A stretch of DNA of 64,000 nucleotides from Dyella sp. OK004 (GCF_900114495.1 NZ_FOZI01000003.1:744001-808000), one strand, 5' to 3'. Positions 17,528-26,402 are shown, counted from the stretch's first letter. Numbers and translations: made by a program. The notes: generated by a model not told the origin, from the sequence alone.

Positions 17528-18835
17528 TCAGGCCGCGCGCGAAAGCTCAAAGCCACAGCCGTTGGCGAGTTCGAGAAAGCCGGGGAACGACGTGGCCACG
17601 TTGTCGCAGTCGTTGATACGGATACTGCCCTGCGACACCAGACCAGCCACGGCAAAACTCATCGCAATACGGTGATCGCCGTGACTGTCCACATCACCAC
17701 CAGCCAGCGCGCCGCCGTCGATGATGGCGCCGTCCGGCGTCTCCTCGATAGCCGCTCCGATCGCACGCAGGCCTGCCGCCATGGTGGCGATACGGTCGGA
17801 CTCCTTCACCCGCAACTCGGCGGCGCCGCGCACCACGGTGCGTCCCTGCGCGACCGCGGCAGCGACAAACAATGCAGGGAATTCGTCGATCATGTCCGGC
17901 ACCAGTGCCTCGGGCAGCTCGATGCCATGCAGCGGTGCATAGCGCACGATCAAATCGCCGACCGGCTCGCCGCCGCTTTCACGTTCGTTCTCAATGCGTA
18001 TGTCTGCCCCCATCAGGCGCAGCGCCTGCAACAGGCCAGTGCGACGAGGGTTCAGGCCCACCGCAGGCAGCCGTAATTCGGAGCCGGGCACGATGCTGCC
18101 CGCCACCAGGAAGAACGCGGCAGAAGAGAAATCCGCCGGCACATCCACATCCGTCGCCCTCAACGTATGCCGCCCAGAAAGACGCGCGCGGCCGGGCTCG
18201 AATGCGATTGGCCAGCCAAAAGCGGCCAGCATGCGCTCGGTGTAGTCACGGGTGGGATGTGGCTCAATGACCTCGGTTTCACCCTCGGCATAGAGGCCGG
18301 CCAGCAACAGCGCCGACTTCACCTGCGCACTGGCCACTGGCAGGGTGTACTTGATGCCGTGCAGCGCCTGCCCGCCACGCACATGCAGCGGCGGCAACCC
18401 ATCCTGGGTATCGATGCGCGCGCCCATCAGGGCCAGCGGCTCGGTGACACGGCGCATGGGGCGCTTCGACAGCGAAGCGTCACCGATCAACGTGCTATCG
18501 AACACCTGCCCCGCCAGCAAACCCGACAGTAGGCGCATGCCGGTGCCGGCGTTGCCACAGTCCAGTGCCTCGGCGGTTCCGCGCAAACCGTGCAGGCCTA
18601 CGCCATGCACGACGCGCTCACCATCCGCCGGCGTTTCGAAGTGGACACCCAGCTTCTGCAGCACGGCGGCCGTGGCGCGGGTGTCCTCACCCTCAAGGAA
18701 GCCGCGTATATGCGAGCGGCCATCGGCGAGCGCCGAAAACATCAGTGCGCGGTGGGATACGGATTTGTCGCCCGGCACGCGCACGCTGCCCTGCAGCGTC
18801 CGGCTCGGATGGCTGTTCCAGTCGAGTCGACTCAC
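17528..18835 (-). CDS. aroA: 3-phosphoshikimate 1-carboxyvinyltransferase (EPSP synthase)
   Basis: A 435-residue EPSP synthase, the sixth step of the shikimate pathway, condensing shikimate-3-phosphate with phosphoenolpyruvate. Landmarks are PGDKSVSHRALM at the N terminus, LDCGNAGTGMRLLSG (the PEP-binding loop) and RVKESDRI-type RELRVKESDRIATMA. The start is a GTG with GGAG eight bases upstream. It follows pheA by 46 bp that contain a strong hairpin. serC-pheA-aroA is a common proteobacterial arrangement joining serine, phenylalanine and chorismate synthesis. Confidence 0.97.
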   Translation of the reverse strand: MSRLDWNSHPSRTLQGSVRVPGDKSVSHRALMFSALADGRSHIRGFLEGEDTRATAAVLQKLGVHFETPADGERVVHGVGLHGLRGTAEALDCGNAGTGMRLLSGLLAGQVFDSTLIGDASLSKRPMRRVTEPLALMGARIDTQDGLPPLHVRGGQALHGIKYTLPVASAQVKSALLLAGLYAEGETEVIEPHPTRDYTERMLAAFGWPIAFEPGRARLSGRHTLRATDVDVPADFSSAAFFLVAGSIVPGSELRLPAVGLNPRRTGLLQALRLMGADIRIENERESGGEPVGDLIVRYAPLHGIELPEALVPDMIDEFPALFVAAAVAQGRTVVRGAAELRVKESDRIATMAAGLRAIGAAIEETPDGAIIDGGALAGGDVDSHGDHRIAMSFAVAGLVSQGSIRINDCDNVATSFPGFLELANGCGFELSRAA

Positions 18836-18849
18836 GAAGCAATCTCCAC

Positions 18850-18872
18850 TGGCGGGCGCCTGGCGCCCGCCA
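18850..18872 (-). other. Intercistronic hairpin between pheA and aroA
   Basis: An 11-base inverted repeat (TGGCGGGCGCC / GGCGCCCGCCA) with almost no spacer lies in the 46-bp gap. There is no T run, so it is not a standard terminator. It is followed within a few bases by the aroA ribosome site (GGAG) and could affect mRNA stability or aroA translation. Confidence 0.55.
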
Positions 18873-18881
18873 CTTGATCAA

Positions 18882-20000
18882 TCAGGGCAGCGCTACCGGG
18901 TAGGAACCGAGCACGCGTACTTTGGCGGCGGCCGTGCCCATCTCGTGCATAGCGGCCTGGATCGCCGCATCCTGCACGTGGCCGGACACGTCGATAAAGA
19001 ACGCGTACTGCCATTTGCCCGTATGCGCGGGGCGCGATTCGATGCGGTTGAGGCTCACGTCATGCTTGGCGAACGGACTGAGCACGTCGTACAGCGCACC
19101 CGGCTTGTCGTTCACCGTGATCAGCAGCGACGTGCGGTCGTTGCCTGACGGCGGGAACAGCGAGCGACCGATCACCAAAAAGCGCGTGGTGTTGTCGGCG
19201 CGATCTTCGATGGCGCTGGCGAGGGTCTTGAGGCCGTAGACGCGACCGGCTGTTTCGCCAGCGATCGCCGCTGCATCGTCGGCATGCCGTGCCAGCCGCG
19301 CAGCTTCGGCATTACTGCTCACCGCGATGCTTTCCACACCCGGCAGATTGATGCGCAGCCAGGTCTTGCACTGCTGCAGCGACTGCGCGTGCGCGTAGAC
19401 CCGCTTGATGTCTTCCATGCGCCCACCCTGCGAATGCAGGCACTGATGCACACGCAGCTCCACCTCGCCACAGATCTTGGCATCGGAGGTCAGGAACATA
19501 TCCAGCGTGACCTGGATCATGCCCTGGCCGGAATTCTCGACCGGCACCACGCCGAAATCGGCATGGCCCGCGGCCACTTCCTGGAACACTTCTTCGATGC
19601 TGCCTAGTGGCAAGCCATAGGCAGCATGGCCGAAGTGCTTGCGCACCGCCTGCTCGCTGAATGTGCCTTCGGGACCGAGAAAGCCGACCTTGAGCGGGTC
19701 TTCCTGGGCGAGGCACGACGACATGATCTCGCGGAACAACCGCACCATCTCGGTATCCGACAACGGACCGTGGTTGCGGTCCACCACCATGCGCAGCACG
19801 TGGGCCTCGCGCTCGGGTCGGTAATAGTCGATGGCGGAAAGCCCCTCGCCTTTGACGCGAGCCACTTCCTGCGCCCAGTTGGCGCGCTCGGAAATCAGCT
19901 CCTGGATCTGGCGGTCGATGCTGTCGATGCGTTCACGCACTTGCGTGAGCGAACCGCCGGCATCGTTCTTGGTCTGGTCGGGCTTTCCCTGGTCGGTCAT
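18882..20000 (-). CDS. pheA: Bifunctional chorismate mutase / prephenate dehydratase
   Basis: A 372-residue P-protein that converts chorismate to prephenate and then to phenylpyruvate. The N-terminal AroQ chorismate mutase (about 17-100) shows VRERIDSIDRQIQELI and a DYYRPERE-type helix. The prephenate dehydratase domain begins near KVGFLGPEGTFSEQA. The C-terminal ACT domain, with SLNRIESRPAH, is the phenylalanine feedback site. Full length and uninterrupted. It is the second gene of the serC-pheA-aroA series, 86 bp after serC; no leader peptide rich in Phe was found in that gap. Confidence 0.97.
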   Translation of the reverse strand: MTDQGKPDQTKNDAGGSLTQVRERIDSIDRQIQELISERANWAQEVARVKGEGLSAIDYYRPEREAHVLRMVVDRNHGPLSDTEMVRLFREIMSSCLAQEDPLKVGFLGPEGTFSEQAVRKHFGHAAYGLPLGSIEEVFQEVAAGHADFGVVPVENSGQGMIQVTLDMFLTSDAKICGEVELRVHQCLHSQGGRMEDIKRVYAHAQSLQQCKTWLRINLPGVESIAVSSNAEAARLARHADDAAAIAGETAGRVYGLKTLASAIEDRADNTTRFLVIGRSLFPPSGNDRTSLLITVNDKPGALYDVLSPFAKHDVSLNRIESRPAHTGKWQYAFFIDVSGHVQDAAIQAAMHEMGTAAAKVRVLGSYPVALP

Positions 20001-20086
20001 GGTCTGGCGGTCTGGGGGTAAAGAAGTCCAAATGATTTGTGCATAGTGCCCGATTCTTTTCCGGAATGGTCACTGGGCGCGCTCGC

Positions 20087-21172
20087 TCATCCATGGCGAG
20101 CGGCGAAATCCTTCATAAAACTCACCAAGCCCTGCACGGCCTCCAACGGCACCGCGTTGTAGAGCGACGCACGCATGCCGCCGAGGGCCTTGTGTCCCTT
20201 CAGCGCAAGCAGGCCCGCAGTCTCGGATTCCTTCAGGAAGGCCGCATCGAGCGCGCTATCGTGCAGGGTGAAAGGCACATTCATGCGCGAGCGTGCGCTC
20301 GTCTCTACGGGATTGCGGTAGTAGCCACCGGAGCCATCAATGGCCTGATACAACAGCTCGGCTTTGGCGTGGTTGCGCTTACCCACAGCGGTCAGGCCGC
20401 CCTGGGCCTTCAGCCACTGGAAGGTCAAGCCGGCGAGATACCAGCCCCAGGTGTTGGGGGTGTTGAGCATCGAGTCGTTTGCTGCCTGCTCCGCATAGCG
20501 AAAAATCTTCGCCATCGGACGCGAAACACGCTGCAGTAGATCGCGGCGAACAATCATCACCACTAGACCCGACGGCCCGATGTTCTTTTGCGCACCAGCG
20601 TAGATCAGCCCGAAGCGGCTGATATCGAGCGGCTCGGACAGAATATTGGAAGAGAAGTCCGCCACCAGCGGCACGTCGCCGACATCCGGAATCTCGTGGT
20701 ACTCCACGCCATGAATGGTCTCGTTCGGCGTGTAGTGCACGTAAGCCGCGCGAGGATCGAGTTGCCAGGATTCGCGCGACGGCAGGCGCAAGTACTGATC
20801 GGCCTTGCTGCTGCCCGCGATATTCACGCGCACATAGGGCGCAGCTTCACTCGCCGCCTTCTCGCCCCAATGCCCGTTGACGATGTAGTCGGCGCTATCG
20901 CCCTCACCGGCCAGATTCATGGGAATCTGCGCAAAATGCTGAGTGGCTCCGCCTTGCAGGAACAACACGGCGTAATCGTCCGGAATGCTGAGCAGTTCGC
21001 GCAGATCTGCCTCGGCCTGCTGGGCCAGGCCGATAAACAGTTTGCCGCGATGGGACAACTCCATCACCGAGGCGCCACTGCCGTTCCAGTCCAGCAACTC
21101 GCGCTGCGCGCGTTCCAGTACGACCGAGGGGATGGCGGCCGGCCCCGCACTGAAATTCCAAACCCTGCTCAC
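20087..21172 (-). CDS. serC: Phosphoserine aminotransferase
   Basis: A 361-residue class V aminotransferase, converting 3-phosphohydroxypyruvate to phosphoserine; it also acts in pyridoxal phosphate synthesis. FSAGPAAIP at the N terminus and the PLP-lysine segment YAGAQKNIGPSGL identify it. Normal length. It is the first gene of a long minus-strand series running through pheA, aroA, kdsB, the phosphatase, uvrC and pgsA. Confidence 0.97.
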   Translation of the reverse strand: MSRVWNFSAGPAAIPSVVLERAQRELLDWNGSGASVMELSHRGKLFIGLAQQAEADLRELLSIPDDYAVLFLQGGATQHFAQIPMNLAGEGDSADYIVNGHWGEKAASEAAPYVRVNIAGSSKADQYLRLPSRESWQLDPRAAYVHYTPNETIHGVEYHEIPDVGDVPLVADFSSNILSEPLDISRFGLIYAGAQKNIGPSGLVVMIVRRDLLQRVSRPMAKIFRYAEQAANDSMLNTPNTWGWYLAGLTFQWLKAQGGLTAVGKRNHAKAELLYQAIDGSGGYYRNPVETSARSRMNVPFTLHDSALDAAFLKESETAGLLALKGHKALGGMRASLYNAVPLEAVQGLVSFMKDFAARHG

Positions 21173-21241
21173 TAAAGACGCCTCGTGGGGTGCAATCCCC
21201 GCATTATGGCGCGGCGCAGCAACCCGAGGTCAACGGTTGCC

Positions 21242-22009
21242 TTAGAAACGAACCAGCAGGATCAGTGCGATACCAAGCGCAAGCACGGCAGCCGTGACAA
21301 TCAGCCACCACACTTCACCGCGCGGCCCGGCATCCTCTTCGGGCAGATGCGCCGGCTCCGGCTCGGGCATCACGATCTCGGGCTCCGGCTCCATGCCGGG
21401 GGCGTCGATGACGAAGCGATGCATGGCAAGACCGATCTGGTCGCCCGGCTGCAAGGCCGCTTGCTCCACAGCGACGCCGTTGACCCGCAACGGGTAGCGC
21501 GCCGATGACTGGATGGTTTCGAGCCACAGCTGGCCATCCCGCCACGACACACGCAACGAAGCGGCCTCACCTTGCGGCAGTTCCAGCGGATAGCGACCCA
21601 GCGGCCCCAGCTCCAGCTTGTCCTGCACCGACAGCACGCGGCCCGACAACGGTCCGGCCACGGCGCGCAAGGCCACGGTGCAGCGCTCAAGCGCCGGCGC
21701 ATCGAGCGGATGGCGCGCACCCGGCTCGTCGTCAGAGCGCAGCAACATGCGGCAATCACCCACGCTGAGGATGTCGCCCGGCCGCAACAGAGCTCGCTCG
21801 CGCACCGGCCTTGCGTTCACATAGATACGATTGCCCTGCGGCAGCACTTGCAATACCCAGCCGCGACGATCCTGCTGGATGCGTAGATGATGGTTGCCAG
21901 CCTGATGGGCGGCGAGCACGAGATCGTTATCCGGCGCGCTGCCGATCCTCAGCAGCAGCTGGTCCCAGCGGAAGTCTTCGCGGGCCGAATTGGGAAACTC
22001 GATGCGCAT
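21242..22009 (-). CDS. FHA-domain protein with C-terminal membrane anchor
   Basis: A 255-residue protein with two forkhead-associated-like units. The first, at about 15-95, shows LRIGSAPDNDLVL and NRIYVNARPV...LRPGDILSVGD. The second, more diverged, is at about 110-205. A Pro/Glu-rich linker follows, then one membrane helix at 233-253 (WWLIVTAAVLALGIALILL). FHA domains bind phosphothreonine peptides, so the protein probably presents a cytosolic phosphopeptide-binding module at the inner membrane. No Ser/Thr kinase or phosphatase gene is adjacent, so the partner is unknown. It lies 69 bp upstream of serC on the same strand. Confidence 0.75.
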   Translation of the reverse strand: MRIEFPNSAREDFRWDQLLLRIGSAPDNDLVLAAHQAGNHHLRIQQDRRGWVLQVLPQGNRIYVNARPVRERALLRPGDILSVGDCRMLLRSDDEPGARHPLDAPALERCTVALRAVAGPLSGRVLSVQDKLELGPLGRYPLELPQGEAASLRVSWRDGQLWLETIQSSARYPLRVNGVAVEQAALQPGDQIGLAMHRFVIDAPGMEPEPEIVMPEPEPAHLPEEDAGPRGEVWWLIVTAAVLALGIALILLVRF

Positions 22010-22102
22010 CTGTGAACCAGTCGATAGACGGGCGGGACTCTAGCAGATGAGCGAGACAAGTCCGATGTCAGGGACCCTCTGATCTATTCCACGCAGGCGT
22101 CA

Positions 22103-22200
22103 CCGTTGTTGTTTGCGCGCAGCTCGCCGTTGTGCTGACGAAGGCAGACTGGATGTCTGTCGAGACAGCGCGGCGGCGAGCTGCGCGCAAACAGCAACGG
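22103..22200. repeat. Inner hairpin 1 of the nested element
   Basis: Arms of 27 bases (22103-22129 and 22174-22200), 26 of 27 complementary; the mismatch is a possible G-T pair. The core is TTTGCGCGCAGCTCGCCG. The 44-base loop contains a small AGAC/GTCT stem. Confidence 0.85.
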
Positions 22201-22227
22201 CCCAACCTTTGTTTTTAGATGAATGGG

Positions 22228-22326
22228 TGATCTCCCGAAGGCGCGCTGCGGCCACCGCGTGGCGAAGCGCCTGACTGGCCGTCAGGTCGAGCCGCGCGGT
22301 GGCCGCAGCGCGCCTTCGGGAGATCA
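22228..22326. repeat. Inner hairpin 2 of the nested element
   Basis: Perfect 31-base arms (22229-22259 and 22295-22325), extendable to about 36 with one G-T pair. The core contains CGAAGGCGCGCTGCGGCC. The loop carries its own 6-bp stem CCTGAC/GTCAGG (22270-22286). Confidence 0.88.
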
Positions 22327-22400
22327 TGCCGCCTGCGTGGAATAGATCAGAGGGTCCCTAAACCGCGTAATATGCTTCATTTGCCAGTTGGAATTCGCCT

Positions 22401-22676
22401 ATGCCGAAGATCGATATCCGCCGCCCGCACCAGCTTTCGATGGCCGAAGCTCGCGCTGTGGTCGACAAGGTCGCCACGCGCATGCAGGAGAAGTTCGGCA
22501 TGAGCGGCCAATGGCAGGGCGACACGCTGAGCTTTTCGCGCCCGGGTGTGAGCGGGTCCATCGCGGTCGAAAAAGAGGCCATCCAGGTCAAAGCCGAGCT
22601 GGGCATGATGCTGGCCCCCCTCAAAGGCATGGTCGAGGACGAGATCCGGCGCAAGCTGGACGAGCATTTCAGCTGA
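22401..22676 (+). CDS. Polyhydroxyalkanoic acid system family protein
   Basis: A 91-residue cytosolic protein of the PHA_gran_rgn family (TIGR02610-like), first noticed near polyhydroxyalkanoate genes but widespread without them. The matching pattern is MPKIDIRRPHQLS, a helix AEARAVVDKVATRMQEKFG, and GVSGSIAV...AELGMMLAPLKGMVEDEI. Function is unknown; granule association has been proposed. No PHA synthase is in the window. It starts 41 bp after the nested element, with infA 83 bp downstream. Confidence 0.8.
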   Translation: MPKIDIRRPHQLSMAEARAVVDKVATRMQEKFGMSGQWQGDTLSFSRPGVSGSIAVEKEAIQVKAELGMMLAPLKGMVEDEIRRKLDEHFS

Positions 22677-22682
22677 TGAATC

Positions 22683-22711
22683 TTTAACCATGCCGGTATC
22701 CATGGCATAAT
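22683..22711 (+). promoter_or_regulatory. Possible infA promoter
   Basis: TTTAAC and CATAAT with a 17-base spacer, 49 bases before the infA start. The -10 is 5/6 to consensus, the -35 only 3/6. Confidence 0.35.
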
Positions 22712-22759
22712 CGCCCGCTTAAGCGGCCATGACGGCTGCAACCTCACCGACCGGAACGC

Positions 22760-22978
22760 ATGGCCAAAGACGACGTCATCGAAATGGAAGGCACGGTCCA
22801 AGAGACCTTGCCCAACACCATGTTCCGCGTGCAGCTGGAAAACGGGCACGTGATCACCGCCCATATCTCCGGCCGCATGCGCAAGCACTACATCCGCATC
22901 CTCACCGGCGACAAGGTCAAGGTCGAGATGACCCCCTATGACCTGACCAAGGGTCGTATCACGTACCGCATGAAGTGA
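22760..22978 (+). CDS. infA: Translation initiation factor IF-1
   Basis: The 72-residue IF-1, a single S1-type OB-fold that occupies the ribosomal A site during initiation. It is nearly canonical from [19 protein letters not shown] to KGRITYRMK, including [13 protein letters not shown]. It stands tail-to-tail with clpA, as in E. coli, where clpA and infA are also close. A REP-like palindrome and a strong bidirectional terminator follow. Confidence 0.98.
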   Translation: MAKDDVIEMEGTVQETLPNTMFRVQLENGHVITAHISGRMRKHYIRILTGDKVKVEMTPYDLTKGRITYRMK

Positions 22979-22983
22979 TACCC

Positions 22984-23056
22984 GTAGGAGCGCGCCCTGT
23001 GCGCGAATAACCTACGGAGCGGAATCACCGGGATCGCGCACAGGGTGCGCTCCTAC
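22984..23056. repeat. REP-like palindrome, copy 1
   Basis: Inverted pair of 23-base arms, 22984-23006 and 23034-23056, differing at one base, starting GTAGGAGCGC. It begins five bases after the infA stop codon. Related units occur at 28179-28255 and 35033-35048. Such palindromes are typical intergenic repeats of Xanthomonadales and pseudomonads. Confidence 0.85.
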
Positions 23057-23062
23057 AGATAC

Positions 23063-23096
23063 AAAAAAAGGCCGCGCTGTAGCGCGGCCTTTTTTT
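23063..23096. terminator. Bidirectional terminator between infA and clpA
   Basis: A7, GGCCGCGCT, GT, AGCGCGGCC, T7: a perfect stem with A and T runs on both sides, able to stop both convergent transcripts. Confidence 0.95.
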
Positions 23097-23116
23097 CGTT
23101 CGCCCGCGGTCTTGCC

Positions 23117-25387
23117 TCAGGACACCACGGCCGGCAACTTCTCTGCCGCCTCGGCATCCACTTTCAGCTCGCCGTCGAGCACACTCAGCTTGACCTTGCC
23201 GCCTTCGGACAACTTGCCGAACAGCAACTCGTCGGCCAACGCGCGCTTGACCTTCTCCTGGATCACGCGGGACATCGGGCGGGCACCCATCTGCGGATCG
23301 AAGCCGTGCTCAGCCAGCCAGCGACGGGCATCGGCATCCACGTCCAGGCTGACGTGCTTCTCGGTCAACTGCGATTCGAGCTCGATCAGGAACTTGTCGA
23401 CCACGCGCAGGATGTGCTCGAAATCCAGCGCATTGAACTGGATCACCGCATCGAGACGGTTGCGGAACTCCGGCGTGAAGGTGCGGCGGATCACTTCCAT
23501 CGCATCCATCGAATGGCTCTGCTTGACGAAACCGATGCCGCGACGCGACGCCTGTTGCGCGCCCGCATTGGTGGTCATCACCAGCACCACATTCTTGAAG
23601 TTCGCCTCACGGCCATTGGTGTCGGTCAGCACGCCGCGATCCATCACCTGCAGCAGGATGTTGTACACATCCGGATGCGCCTTCTCGATTTCGTCGAGCA
23701 ACAGCACCGCGTGCGGATGCTTGGTCACCGCCTCCGTCAGCAGGCCGCCCTGATCGAAGCCGACATAGCCCGGAGGCGCACCGACCAGGCGCGACACCGA
23801 ATGCGCTTCCATGTACTCGGACATGTCGAAGCGGATCATTTCGATACCGAGCTGCATTGCCAGCTGACGCGTGACCTCGGTCTTGCCAACGCCGGTGGGG
23901 CCGGCCAGCAGGAAGCAGCCGATGGGCTTGGACGGGTCGGCCAGACCGGAACGCGCCATCTTGATCGAGGCCGAGAGCGCCTCGATCGCCGCGTCCTGCC
24001 CGAACACCACCATTTTCAGGTTGCGCTCCAGGTTCCTCAGCACGTCGCGGTCGGAAGCCGAGACCTGCTTGGCCGGAATGCGCGCCATCTTGGCCACGAT
24101 GTATTCCACCTCCGGCACATCGATTTTGCCGGTGCGCTGGTCGGCCGGCAGCAGGCGCTGGCGGGCACCGGCCTCGTCGATCACGTCGATAGCCTTGTCC
24201 GGCAACAGGCGGTCGGGAATGTGCTTCACCGACAGATCCACCGCCGCCTTCAACGACTCGTTGGTATAGACCACGTTGTGGTGCTCTTCGAAACGCGAAC
24301 GCAGACCTTTGAGAATCTCGATGCTGTCGGCCACGGTCGGCTCGACTACGTCGATCTTCTGGAAACGACGGGCCAGCGCGCGATCCTTCTCGAAGATGCC
24401 GCGGAACTCCTGAAAAGTCGTCGAACCGATGCAACGCAGCTCGCCGGAGGCCAGCATGGGCTTGATCAGATTCGACGCATCCATGGTGCCACCCGACGCC
24501 GAACCGGCACCGATGATGGTGTGGATCTCGTCGATGAACAGGATCGAGCCTGGCTGCTTCTTGAGCTGCGAGATCACGGCCTTCAGGCGCTTCTCGAAAT
24601 CGCCACGGTACTTGGTACCGGCCACCAGCGCACCGAGATCGAGCGACCAGATGGTGGCGCTTTCCAGCACCTCCGGTACGTCGCCATCGACGATACGCTT
24701 GGCCAGGCCTTCGGCCAGCGCGGTCTTGCCGACACCAGCTTCGCCGACATACAGCGGGTTGTTCTTGCGGCGGCGGCACAGCACCTGGATGGTGCGCTCG
24801 ATCTCATCCTCGCGGCCGATCAGCGGATCGATCTTGCCTTCCAGCGCAAGTTCGTTGAGGTTGCTGGCGTACTCGCTCAGCGGATTGCCCTTGGGCTCGC
24901 CGCCCTCTTCGCCCTCACGCTCGCCACCCGGCATGCTGGACGACGGCTCGTCGCCGATCTTGGCAATGCCGTGCGAGATGTAGTTGACCACGTCGAGACG
25001 AGTAATTTCCTGCTGGTGCAGGAAGTACACCGCGTGCGAATCCTTCTCGCCGAAGATAGCCACCAGCACGTTCGCGCCAGTGACTTCCTTACGACCCGAG
25101 GACTGCACGTGGTAGACCGCCCGCTGCAGCACACGCTGGAAGCCCAACGTGGGCTGGGTATCGCGTTCGTCGCCGTGCGGCAGTACCGGCACGGTCTCGG
25201 CGATGATCTTTTCCAGCTCGTGCGTCAGGCGTGGCAGGTCGACACCGCAGGCGCGCAGCGCGCCCAGGGCCGACTGGTTTTCGGTGAGTGCGAGCAGCAG
25301 ATGCTCCACGGTCATGAACTCGTGGCGCTGCTCGCGGGCCTGCTTGTAGCACTGGCCGATGGTGACTTCGAGATCCTTGCTAAACAT
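23117..25387 (-). CDS. clpA: ATP-dependent Clp protease ATP-binding subunit ClpA
   Basis: A 756-residue AAA+ unfoldase that feeds substrates to ClpP. The N-terminal Clp repeat domain (1-145) is followed by two ATPase modules: Walker A GEAGVGKTALAEG with Walker B SILFIDEIHT, and GPTGVGKTEV with VLLLDEIEKAH. The usual ClpP-contact IGF-type loop region lies in the second module (about residue 610). A Ser/Gly/Glu-rich linker lies near 145-165. It has GGAGAAGG upstream of the start and follows clpS by 63 bp, the standard adaptor-unfoldase pair. The large open frame on the opposite strand is a shadow. Confidence 0.97.
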   Translation of the reverse strand: MFSKDLEVTIGQCYKQAREQRHEFMTVEHLLLALTENQSALGALRACGVDLPRLTHELEKIIAETVPVLPHGDERDTQPTLGFQRVLQRAVYHVQSSGRKEVTGANVLVAIFGEKDSHAVYFLHQQEITRLDVVNYISHGIAKIGDEPSSSMPGGEREGEEGGEPKGNPLSEYASNLNELALEGKIDPLIGREDEIERTIQVLCRRRKNNPLYVGEAGVGKTALAEGLAKRIVDGDVPEVLESATIWSLDLGALVAGTKYRGDFEKRLKAVISQLKKQPGSILFIDEIHTIIGAGSASGGTMDASNLIKPMLASGELRCIGSTTFQEFRGIFEKDRALARRFQKIDVVEPTVADSIEILKGLRSRFEEHHNVVYTNESLKAAVDLSVKHIPDRLLPDKAIDVIDEAGARQRLLPADQRTGKIDVPEVEYIVAKMARIPAKQVSASDRDVLRNLERNLKMVVFGQDAAIEALSASIKMARSGLADPSKPIGCFLLAGPTGVGKTEVTRQLAMQLGIEMIRFDMSEYMEAHSVSRLVGAPPGYVGFDQGGLLTEAVTKHPHAVLLLDEIEKAHPDVYNILLQVMDRGVLTDTNGREANFKNVVLVMTTNAGAQQASRRGIGFVKQSHSMDAMEVIRRTFTPEFRNRLDAVIQFNALDFEHILRVVDKFLIELESQLTEKHVSLDVDADARRWLAEHGFDPQMGARPMSRVIQEKVKRALADELLFGKLSEGGKVKLSVLDGELKVDAEAAEKLPAVVS

Positions 25388-25450
25388 CCGGACCTTCTCC
25401 GCTTGAATGGCAGGGCGGCTGACGCCGCGATGACCACGAAATGGGGTCGC

Positions 25451-25777
25451 TCAGAGCTTTTCCATAGTGCACAACAACGGGTGCTGATGGGCACGTGAAT
25501 ATTCGTTCACCTGGGTCACCTTGGTCTCGGCCACCTCCCTGGTAAACACGCCGCACACACCCTTGCCGCGGGTATGCACATGAAGCATTACCTGCACCGC
25601 ACGCTCCTGGTCCAGGCTGAAGAAGCTGCGTAACACCTCCACCACGAAATCCATCGGGGTGAAATCATCATTGAGCAGTACCACTTGAAACAGTGGCGGC
25701 CGGGCTACCTCCGGACGGGAGGTTTCAACCGCCAGGCCTTGTTCGTGGCCTTGCTCGTGTTCGGGTTCGTGCGCCAT
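25451..25777 (-). CDS. clpS: ATP-dependent Clp protease adaptor ClpS
   Basis: A 108-residue N-end-rule adaptor that brings substrates with Leu, Phe, Tyr or Trp N termini to ClpA. The core [16 protein letters not shown] and [13 protein letters not shown], with the acidic residues of the substrate pocket, are intact. The N-terminal ~25 residues are His/Glu-rich and longer than in E. coli. The ATG at 25777 is preferred to one 17 codons upstream, because it starts right before the typical variable tail. It is divergent from nudJ; 133 bp between them. Confidence 0.95.
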   Translation of the reverse strand: MAHEPEHEQGHEQGLAVETSRPEVARPPLFQVVLLNDDFTPMDFVVEVLRSFFSLDQERAVQVMLHVHTRGKGVCGVFTREVAETKVTQVNEYSRAHQHPLLCTMEKL

Positions 25778-25910
25778 GGTTTCAGGATGCCGGATCTTGG
25801 TCAGGAGTATAACGCCGGGATACCGCATGGGCTCCGGGCACGGATGAGTTCTTCAGGTAATGGCACAATGCTGCCTTTTCCAGTGCTGGCAACGGCGCCA
25901 TATCATCCCC

Positions 25911-26402
25911 ATGAACGATACCCAGGCCTCCCCCTCCGCCGTCTGGTGCCCCCGCGTCACGGTCGCCTGTGTGGTGGCCGACGGCGATCGCTACCTGATG
26001 GTTGAGGAAGAAATCGCCGGCCGCCTTGCCTACAACCAGCCTGCTGGCCATCTCGACGACGGCGAAAGCCTGGCCAGTGCCGCCGTGCGCGAAACGCTGG
26101 AGGAGACCGGCTGGAGCGTCACTCTTGAACACCTGATTGGCGTCCATCAATGGCGCAGCACCGAACACGGCGACAGTGTGGTGCGTTTCAGCTTTGCCGC
26201 GCGCGCCCTGTCACATGATCCGCAGCGCCCGCTGGACAAAGGTATCCGTCGCGCCCTCTGGCTGACCCGTGCCGAAATCGCCGCCATGGGCGACCAGCTG
26301 CGCAGCCCGCTGGTACTGCAAAGTATCGATGCCTGGCTGGCCGGCCAGCGCGTGCCGCTGACCGTGCTGGGCAGCCTGCTGCCGGAGGATCGCTACCCGT
26401 GA
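25911..26402 (+). CDS. nudJ: Nudix hydrolase NudJ
   Basis: A 163-residue Nudix hydrolase, in the NudJ group that removes phosphate from thiamine pyrophosphate and nucleotide di/triphosphates. The Nudix box is complete: [20 protein letters not shown] then TGW. The assignment to NudJ rests largely on position: nudJ-mnmA-hflD is the E. coli order. Its stop overlaps the GTG start of mnmA in GTGA. The shorter ATG start at 25911 fits the family N terminus. Confidence 0.88.
   Translation: MNDTQASPSAVWCPRVTVACVVADGDRYLMVEEEIAGRLAYNQPAGHLDDGESLASAAVRETLEETGWSVTLEHLIGVHQWRSTEHGDSVVRFSFAARALSHDPQRPLDKGIRRALWLTRAEIAAMGDQLRSPLVLQSIDAWLAGQRVPLTVLGSLLPEDRYP

Larger units (their letters stand above)
22070..22359. 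repeat. 290-bp nested inverted-repeat element (MITE-like, unknown family)
   Basis: The ends are a perfect 30-bp inverted repeat (22070-22099 and 22330-22359; it begins AGGGACCCTCTGATC). Inside are two further long hairpins (22103-22200 and 22228-22326) and a short CCCA/TGGG stem between them. As single-stranded nucleic acid it folds into a closed multi-arm junction that uses most of its bases. No transposase or convincing ORF fits inside. The terminal repeats suggest a non-autonomous transposable element; a structured RNA or a regulatory cruciform are alternatives. No clear target-site duplication is visible at the flanks. Confidence 0.8.
22010..22400. other. Intergenic region holding a nested inverted-repeat element
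   Basis: 391 bp between the FHA gene start and the PHA-granule-type gene. It is almost filled by the 290-bp element at 22070-22359. The remaining ~60 bp on the left should hold the FHA-gene promoter, and ~40 bp on the right the start signals of the next gene. Confidence 0.7.

Noticed and set aside
23045-25498. 817-codon frame antisense to clpA
   Set aside because: His/Arg/Gln-rich shadow of the ClpA codons; clpA is canonical on the minus strand.
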